DNA from: Fodinibacter sp963730365
GTDB taxonomy: Bacteria > Actinomycetota > Actinomycetes > Actinomycetales > Dermatophilaceae
Direction: 5' to 3'
Assembly: GCA_963730365.1 (NCBI GenBank)
Contig: CAVSRM010000015.1
Location: 62,001 to 126,000 of the forward strand
DNA: 64,000 bases
Both the position numbers and the translations under genes were made by a program. A model generated the notes under the pieces. The model saw only the letters and a list, made by a program, of their open reading frames with translations, was not told the DNA's origin and did no database searches. Shown piece by piece: positions 58,824 to 64,000 of the stretch. Each line of letters opens with the position of its first letter. Within the stretch, counting starts at the first letter, position 1.

Positions 58824-59849
58824 TCAGGATACGGGGCGGGGGGCCCGCGCCACCAACGACGCCGCCTCCTGGCGGGCGGGGTCGGACGCGGCCTGCGCGA
58901 GGTGCGAGAGGTGGTCGGGAATCGGGCGACCCCAGCGGTTCATCGCGGTGGCCCAGAGGCGGCCCGCGCGGTAGGAGCTGCGCACCAGTGGCCCGGCCAT
59001 GACGCCCTTGAAGCCGGCGTCGGTGGCGACGTCGGACCAGTGCACGAACTCCTCGGGCTTGACCCAGCGGTCGATCGGGTGGTGCTTGGGGGAGGGGCGG
59101 AGGTACTGGGTGATGGTGAGGATGTCGCAGCCGGCGTCGTGCAGGTCGTGGATCGCCGACTCGATCTCGTGGTCCTCCTCACCCATGCCGAGGATGAGGT
59201 TGGACTTGGTCACCAACCCCGCCTCGCGCGCCATGGACAGGACCCGCAGGCTCTTGTCGTAGGTGAAGGCGGGCCGGATCCGCTTGAAGATGCGCGGGAC
59301 CGTCTCGAGGTTGTGCGCGAAGACCTCTGGCTGAGCGTCGAAGACCTGACCCACCAGCGCGGGCTCGGCACCGAAGTCGGGCGGCAGGATCTCGACGCCG
59401 GTGTTGGGGTTGAGGGCGTGGATCTGGCGGATCGTCTCGGCGTAGAGGCCGGCGGCACCGTCGGGGAGGTCATCGCGCGCGACACCGGTGACGGTCGAGT
59501 AGCGCAGGCCCATCGTTTGCACCGACTCCGCGACCCGGCGAGGCTCGTCGAGGTCGAGCGGCTGGGGCCGACCGGTGGCGATGTCGCAGAAGTCGCAGCG
59601 TCGGGTGCAGGTGTCGCCGCCGATGAGGAAGGTCGCCTCGCGGTCCTCCCAGCACTCGAAGATGTTGGGGCAGCCCGCCTCCTGGCAGACGGTGTGCAGG
59701 CCCTGGCCCTTGACCATGGAGTGGATCTGGGTGAACTCCGGGCCCATCTTCGCGGTGGTCCGGATCCACTCGGGCTTGCGCTCGATCGGGGTCTCGGCGT
59801 TGCGCGCCTCGACCCGCAGCATGCGGCGTCCCTCGGGTGCGACAGTCAC
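58824..59849 (-). CDS. lipA: Lipoyl synthase
   Basis: 341 residues from GTG 59849 (GTG 59858 is three codons earlier). Radical-SAM enzyme inserting two sulfurs into protein-bound octanoate. The auxiliary cluster Cys are in CQEAGCPNIFEC (C-x4-C-x5-C) and the SAM cluster in CTRRCDFC (C-x3-C-x2-C). VTGVARDDLPDGAA, VEILPPDFG, NLETVPRIF and SNLILGMGEEDHEI are typical. The final RSSYRAG contains the conserved RSSY serine. Operon with lipB (64 bp upstream). Confidence 0.97.
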   Translation of the reverse strand: MTVAPEGRRMLRVEARNAETPIERKPEWIRTTAKMGPEFTQIHSMVKGQGLHTVCQEAGCPNIFECWEDREATFLIGGDTCTRRCDFCDIATGRPQPLDLDEPRRVAESVQTMGLRYSTVTGVARDDLPDGAAGLYAETIRQIHALNPNTGVEILPPDFGAEPALVGQVFDAQPEVFAHNLETVPRIFKRIRPAFTYDKSLRVLSMAREAGLVTKSNLILGMGEEDHEIESAIHDLHDAGCDILTITQYLRPSPKHHPIDRWVKPEEFVHWSDVATDAGFKGVMAGPLVRSSYRAGRLWATAMNRWGRPIPDHLSHLAQAASDPARQEAASLVARAPRPVS

Positions 59850-59913
59850 GCGTGCCACCCTACGCCGGGCTCACGACACGCCCGAATCCTGTGACACCCC
59901 GAGCGTCGGCGGG

Positions 59914-60546
59914 TCAGCCGAGCACGTCGGCGAGGTGCTTCTCGGCGATCGGGAGCACGTCCTGCACGCTCACCGGTCGACCGGCCTCGATCGTGAGCGA
60001 GGAGACGCCGGCATCCGCGATGCCGCAGGGGATGATCGCGTCGGCCCACGAGAGGTCGGCGTCGCAGTTGAGGGCGAAGCCGTGCATCGTGACACGGCGG
60101 CTCACCCGCACCCCGATGGCCCCGAGCTTGCGGTCGGGGCCGCGGTGGTCGGCGAGCACCCACACCCCGCTGCGCCCGTCGACCCGGACGGTCTCGACTC
60201 CGACGTCTCGCGTCACGCGCATCATCACCTCCTCGAGGCGGCGCACGTGGGCCACGACGTCGATGGGGACGTCGGTCAGCCGGCAGATCGGATAGCCGAC
60301 GAGCTGACCGGGTCCGTGCCAGGTGATCTTCCCGCCCCGGTCGACGTCGATGACCGGCGTACCGTCCGTGGGTCGTTCGTGCGGCTCGGTGCGCTTGCCC
60401 GCGGTGTACACGGCGTCGTGCTCGAGCAGGAGAGTCGTGTCGGCCAGACGGCCGTCGACCACCTGCTCGTGCACGTCGCGCTGCGCCTGCCAACCCGCGA
60501 GGTAGTCGACGGTGTCGGGAGCGAAGCCGAGGTGCACGAACTGCAT
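59914..60546 (-). CDS. lipB: Octanoyl-[acyl-carrier-protein]:protein N-octanoyltransferase
   Basis: 210 residues from ATG 60546. It moves octanoate from ACP to the lipoyl domains, the step before LipA. Conserved blocks: LLLEHDAVYTAGKRT, DRGGKITWHGPGQLVGYPIC, RKLGAIGVRVSRRVTMHGFA (catalytic Lys in KLGAIG) and the acyl-thioester Cys in IIPCGIADAGVSSL. Starts further upstream would overlap the divergent transporter leader. Gene order lipB-lipA on one strand is the usual one. Confidence 0.95.
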   Translation of the reverse strand: MQFVHLGFAPDTVDYLAGWQAQRDVHEQVVDGRLADTTLLLEHDAVYTAGKRTEPHERPTDGTPVIDVDRGGKITWHGPGQLVGYPICRLTDVPIDVVAHVRRLEEVMMRVTRDVGVETVRVDGRSGVWVLADHRGPDRKLGAIGVRVSRRVTMHGFALNCDADLSWADAIIPCGIADAGVSSLTIEAGRPVSVQDVLPIAEKHLADVLG

Positions 60547-60617
60547 GGCCCCACCGTATGCCGGGGCGGTGGCCGGACCGTAACCGAGCCGACACGGGCA
60601 CGCCCTACGCTTGCGCC

Positions 60618-62888
60618 ATGAACGAGCAGGAGTCACCGGGCACCGAACCCGACACCGCGCACAACGACGGGGGACGTCACCTCGACCCGGTCTCCGCGGC
60701 GAAGCGCCCGCGGGCCGTGATCGCCCTGGCTCTTCTCGTGCTCCTCGTCTGGCTCATCGTGGCCGGCCTCGGCGGCCAGGCACAGGGCAAGCTGTCCGGA
60801 GTCCAGTCCAACGACAACTCCACCTTCCTGCCCAAGGACGCCGAGTCCACTCTCGTCAGCGAGGCCGTCGCGGGGTTCAACGAGAGCACGACGCTGCCCT
60901 ACCTCGTGGTCGTCGAGCGCGAGGACGGCGGTGCGCTCACGCCCGAGGACCAGAGCGCCATCGCCCAGTTCGCCACGGACCTGCCCGGTCTGGCACTGCC
61001 GGAGATCGGCCCGGACAGCACGCTCGGTGACTTCCTCAACCCCAGCGACGCCCCCACCCCGGTTCCCTCCGAGGATGGGAAGGCGGTGCTGATCGCCGTT
61101 CCCCTCGACGGGACGACCGGGACGGAGGCCTACGGCGAGACCTCCCCCCTCGTCGAGGGGGCGAATGCCCTGCGGGAGGAGATCGAGACCACCCTGACCC
61201 CAGCCGGTCTCGAGGCCCACGTGGGGGGCCCGGGCGGGCTCATCGCCGACTTCGCCGCAGCGTTCGCGGGCATCGACGGAATCCTCCTGGGCGTCGCGCT
61301 GCTCGTCGTGCTCATCATCCTGCTCATCGTCTACCGCAGCCCGATCCTGCCGATCGCCGTGCTGCTCAGCGCCGTCTTCGGGCTCAGTGCGGCCTCGCTC
61401 GTCGTCTACCAGCTCGCCCTCAACGACGTCATCACCCTGTCCGGGCAGTCGCAGGGCATCCTGTTCATCCTCGTGGTCGGCGCGGCGACCGACTACGCCC
61501 TGCTGCTCGTCAGCCGGTTCCGCGAGGAGCTCCACGACGAGCCGAGCGCATGGGTAGCGCTGCGGCGTGCCTGGCGCGCCGCGGTCGAGCCCATCGTGGC
61601 GTCCGCGGCCACCGTCATCCTCGCCCTGCTCTGCCTGCTGCTGGCCGACCTGCGGAGCACCTCCGGACTCGGGCCGGTCGGCGCGCTGGGCATCGCCGGC
61701 GCGTTGCTGGCGTCGCTGACCTTCCTCCCCGCCGTGCTGCTCCTGTTCGGTCGCAAGGCCTTCTGGCCCTTCGCCCCCAAGCTCGACCACGTCCACGCAG
61801 AGGACGTCGTCGGGACGACCGGCGTGTGGGGACGGGTGGCCGACCTCGTCGGGCGCCACCCGCGCCGCACCTGGTCCATCACGCTCGTGCTGCTCCTGGC
61901 CGCGGCCGCCTTCGTGCCGACCTTCAAGGCCAGCGGCTCGACGATTGACGAGACGTTCCTCTCCGACACCGACTCGATCATCGCCCAACGGATCATCGGC
62001 GAGCACTTCGCCGCGGGCTCCGCCACCCCGGTCCAGGTCGTCGTTCCGGAGGGCGACGCCGAGGCAGCTCTTGAGGTCGTCACCTCGGATCCGGGGGTTG
62101 CGGGTGCCTTCGTGGGTATCGCACCCCCTCAGCCGGGGCAGCCGGCGACGCCACCGCCGGTCGTCGACGGCTCCGTCCTCATCCAGGCGACGACGAACGA
62201 CGCCTCCGACAGCCAGGGAGCCGAGGACACCGTCAAGCGGCTCCGCGACGACCTCGACCAGGTGAGCACCGAGGCCCTCGTCGGCGGCAACGCGGCGACG
62301 AATCTCGATGTGCTCGAGGCCAGCTCGCGTGACCTCAAGGTGCTGGTCCCCACGATCCTGCTCGTCATCTTCCTCGTGCTTGCCCTGTTGCTCCGCTCCC
62401 TCGTCGCACCGCTCCTCCTCGTCGCGGCCAACGTCGTGTCGTTCGCCGCGACGATCGGTATCGCCGCTCTCGTGTTCGACCACGTCTTCGGCTTCACCGG
62501 AGGGGATCCCGCGATCCCCCTCTACGGGTTCGTCTTCCTCGTCGCGCTGGGGATCGACTACTCGATCTTCCTCATGACCCGGGTGCGCGAGGAGGCGCAG
62601 GTGCGCGGCACCCGCCCCGGCATCCTCGTCGGGCTGGCCGTGACGGGTGGGGTCATCACGAGTGCCGGCATCGTCCTGGCCGCGACCTTCTCGGCGCTGT
62701 CGGTCCTGCCCCTCGTCTTCCTCGTGCAGATCGCCTTCATCGTCGCCTTCGGTGTCCTGCTCGACACCTTCGTCGTCCGCTCGCTCCTCGTCCCGGCAGC
62801 CGCCTACGACATCGGCCCACGGATCTGGTGGCCGGCGCGCTTCCGCTCCGACGAGGAACCCGTGAAGGACGTCTCTCCGGTCGCCTGA
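60618..62888 (+). CDS. MMPL family transporter (RND superfamily)
   Basis: 756 residues from ATG 60618. One helix near residue 35 (AVIALALLVLLVWLIVAGLG), a large external loop (~60-220), five helices (IDGILLGVALLVVLIILLIV, ILPIAVLLSAVFGLSAASLV and so on), then the pattern repeats: a helix at ~425, a second loop, and five C-terminal helices. VVGAATDYALLLVSRFREEL and LGIDYSIFLMTRVREEA are the duplicated D-Y motifs of MMPL proteins that carry the proton-relay Asp-Tyr pair. Substrates of non-mycobacterial members are unknown, perhaps lipids or drugs. Divergent from lipB with a 71-bp gap. Confidence 0.9.
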   Translation: MNEQESPGTEPDTAHNDGGRHLDPVSAAKRPRAVIALALLVLLVWLIVAGLGGQAQGKLSGVQSNDNSTFLPKDAESTLVSEAVAGFNESTTLPYLVVVEREDGGALTPEDQSAIAQFATDLPGLALPEIGPDSTLGDFLNPSDAPTPVPSEDGKAVLIAVPLDGTTGTEAYGETSPLVEGANALREEIETTLTPAGLEAHVGGPGGLIADFAAAFAGIDGILLGVALLVVLIILLIVYRSPILPIAVLLSAVFGLSAASLVVYQLALNDVITLSGQSQGILFILVVGAATDYALLLVSRFREELHDEPSAWVALRRAWRAAVEPIVASAATVILALLCLLLADLRSTSGLGPVGALGIAGALLASLTFLPAVLLLFGRKAFWPFAPKLDHVHAEDVVGTTGVWGRVADLVGRHPRRTWSITLVLLLAAAAFVPTFKASGSTIDETFLSDTDSIIAQRIIGEHFAAGSATPVQVVVPEGDAEAALEVVTSDPGVAGAFVGIAPPQPGQPATPPPVVDGSVLIQATTNDASDSQGAEDTVKRLRDDLDQVSTEALVGGNAATNLDVLEASSRDLKVLVPTILLVIFLVLALLLRSLVAPLLLVAANVVSFAATIGIAALVFDHVFGFTGGDPAIPLYGFVFLVALGIDYSIFLMTRVREEAQVRGTRPGILVGLAVTGGVITSAGIVLAATFSALSVLPLVFLVQIAFIVAFGVLLDTFVVRSLLVPAAAYDIGPRIWWPARFRSDEEPVKDVSPVA

Positions 62889-62929
62889 CCGAACGCGGCT
62901 CCCCGGAGGACGGGCCTACGCTGGCGCCC

Positions 62930-63961
62930 ATGATGCGTGTCGCACTCGCCGGGTTCGGATCGGCCGGCCAGACCATCCATGCCCCCCTGCTGCACGAGGC
63001 GGGCTGTCACGTCGCCGCGGTCTCCACGACCGACGCCGGCCGCGCCCGGGCCGCGCAGGAGGAGTTCCCCGGGACGAAGGTGGTGCCCCGGCTCGAGGAC
63101 CTCCTGGCCCTCCCGGGGCTCGACCTCGTCGTGCTCGCGACACCCAGCGGCGCCCACGCCGAGCAGGTGCGTGCCGTCATCGACGCCGGCATCGCCTGCC
63201 TGGTCGACAAGCCGCTCGCCGTCGACGCGCAGGCGGGGGCGGCGGTGGTCCGGCACGCGGCGAGGGCCGGGGTGCCGCTCACCGTCTTCCAGAACCGACG
63301 CTACGACCCGGAGCACGCGACCGTGGCGCGGGTCGTCGCCGAGGGCCTGGTCGGCAACCCGTTCCGCTACGAGATGCGGTGGGAGCGGTGGCGGCCGGTG
63401 CCCAAGAGCCGGTGGCGGGAGAACGCCGGCGCCGCCGACGGCGGTGGTCTCCTCCTCGACCTGCACAGCCACCTCGTCGATGCCGCCGTCCAGCTGTTCG
63501 GGCCCGTCGAGACCGTGTTCGCGACCGTGGCCGCCCGGACGACGAGGGCAGAGGACGACGCCTTCCTCGTCTGCCGCCACGACGGGGGTGTGGTCTCCCA
63601 CCTCGGCGCCACCTCCCTGTCCGGGGCACCGGGGCCGAGGGTGCGGCTCCTGGGTACGCGTGCGGCCTACGTCCTGGCCGACTTCGAGGGAGAACCACAC
63701 CCGTGGAGCGGCCAGGCCGACGCGGACCCGGCGCACAGCGGCTGGCTGTACCGCGGCGAGGAGCGCGAGGCCGTGGCCCGGGAGGGCACCCGCCAGGCCG
63801 ACCTCTACCGCGCGATCGAGGCGGCCCTGGGTTCGGCGCGACCCCAGGACGAGATGCCGGTCGACCCGTGGGACGCCGTGCACACCCTGGCCGTCATCGA
63901 TGCGGCTCGGGTCTCCGCGGACCACAACCAGGTGACCGCCGTGCACACCCCCCGCCCCTGA
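62930..63961 (+). CDS. Gfo/Idh/MocA family NAD(P)-dependent oxidoreductase
   Basis: 343 residues from ATG 62930 (GGAGGA at 62905-62910 is rather far; ATG 62933 equally possible). N-terminal Rossmann fold with VALAGFGSAGQTIHAPLL, LVVLATPSGAHAEQV and the conserved CLVDKPLAVDAQAG (Lys of the EKP-type motif, here DKP). The C-terminal domain contains NRRYDPEHATVARVV and GGGLLLDLHSHLVDAAVQLFG, with the catalytic-type Asp-x-x-x-His. The family oxidises sugars, inositols or related polyols; the substrate cannot be told. It follows the MMPL gene by 41 bp. The final 39 bases of the window hold no gene. Confidence 0.88.
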   Translation: MMRVALAGFGSAGQTIHAPLLHEAGCHVAAVSTTDAGRARAAQEEFPGTKVVPRLEDLLALPGLDLVVLATPSGAHAEQVRAVIDAGIACLVDKPLAVDAQAGAAVVRHAARAGVPLTVFQNRRYDPEHATVARVVAEGLVGNPFRYEMRWERWRPVPKSRWRENAGAADGGGLLLDLHSHLVDAAVQLFGPVETVFATVAARTTRAEDDAFLVCRHDGGVVSHLGATSLSGAPGPRVRLLGTRAAYVLADFEGEPHPWSGQADADPAHSGWLYRGEEREAVAREGTRQADLYRAIEAALGSARPQDEMPVDPWDAVHTLAVIDAARVSADHNQVTAVHTPRP

Positions 63962-64000
63962 CCGCTCCGGTCAGGCGGACCGAAGACGGCGGGGCTCGAT

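Overview
The window is a chromosomal segment of a high-GC Gram-positive bacterium (Actinomycetota), most likely of the order Micrococcales and close to the Intrasporangiaceae. This rests on the strong G/C bias at third codon positions, the many GTG starts, the gene order of the division and cell-wall (dcw) cluster, a SAM-IV riboswitch, a long DivIVA/Wag31 protein, SepF and YggT after ftsZ, and a MurE with the DNPR motif of meso-diaminopimelate-adding enzymes. Assignment below order level is inference.

Layout. 1-9.4 kb: 3' end of an HrpA-type helicase, a PAC2 protein, a family A DNA polymerase, EcsC-like and DUF1232 genes, DUF4192, riboswitch-controlled metX, a universal stress protein and the principal sigma factor gene sigA. 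9.5-10.7 kb: two decayed genes (an alpha/beta hydrolase and an ABC ATPase). 10.7-15.3 kb (minus): a moxR-DUF58-transglutaminase operon. 15.6-35.5 kb (plus): the dcw cluster mraZ-rsmH-ftsL-ftsI-murE-murF-mraY-murD-ftsW-murG-murC-ftsQ-ftsZ, followed by pgeF-yggS-sepF-yggT-divIVA. Most mur genes overlap by 4 bp, which suggests translational coupling. 35.7-41.8 kb: DksA-like gene, lspA, an RluA-type synthase gene and dnaE. 41.9-50.2 kb: secreted 5'-nucleotidase, S9 peptidase, tandem UspA protein, mtnA, a SatD/membrane-protein pair and a class II aldolase.

50.2-55.3 kb is the accessory part. A broken small membrane protein gene and an AAA ATPase fragment without a Walker A motif precede a roughly 3.9 kb insertion. 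The insertion is bounded by a 33-bp near-identical direct repeat of the 3' end of glnA (51367-51399 and 55265-55297). It carries an aminoglycoside-adenylyltransferase remnant, an intact patatin-like phospholipase gene, an IS21-type left end, and a tyrosine integrase that is truncated, frameshifted and has Asp at the place of the catalytic Tyr. A strong hairpin that looks like the native glnA terminator now lies on the far side of the insertion. After glnA come an RDD protein, a small membrane protein behind a TACTAC/GTAGTA operator-like dyad, DUF4191, the lipB-lipA lipoate genes, an MMPL transporter and a Gfo/Idh/MocA oxidoreductase.

Functionally the centre is cell-envelope growth: lipid II synthesis (MurC-G, MraY), septal synthesis (FtsW/FtsI), the divisome (FtsQ, FtsZ, SepF) and polar growth (DivIVA), with MraZ boxes upstream as the likely control point. 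The strongest new-looking observations are the glnA-targeted element, the half-site array overlapping the satD start, a 13-unit 11-residue repeat in DivIVA, and Lys/Ala-rich low-complexity tails on three separate core proteins (SigA, FtsI, DksA-like). No complete multi-gene system that I would call undescribed is evident; the patatin gene in the element is the best candidate for unknown accessory function.
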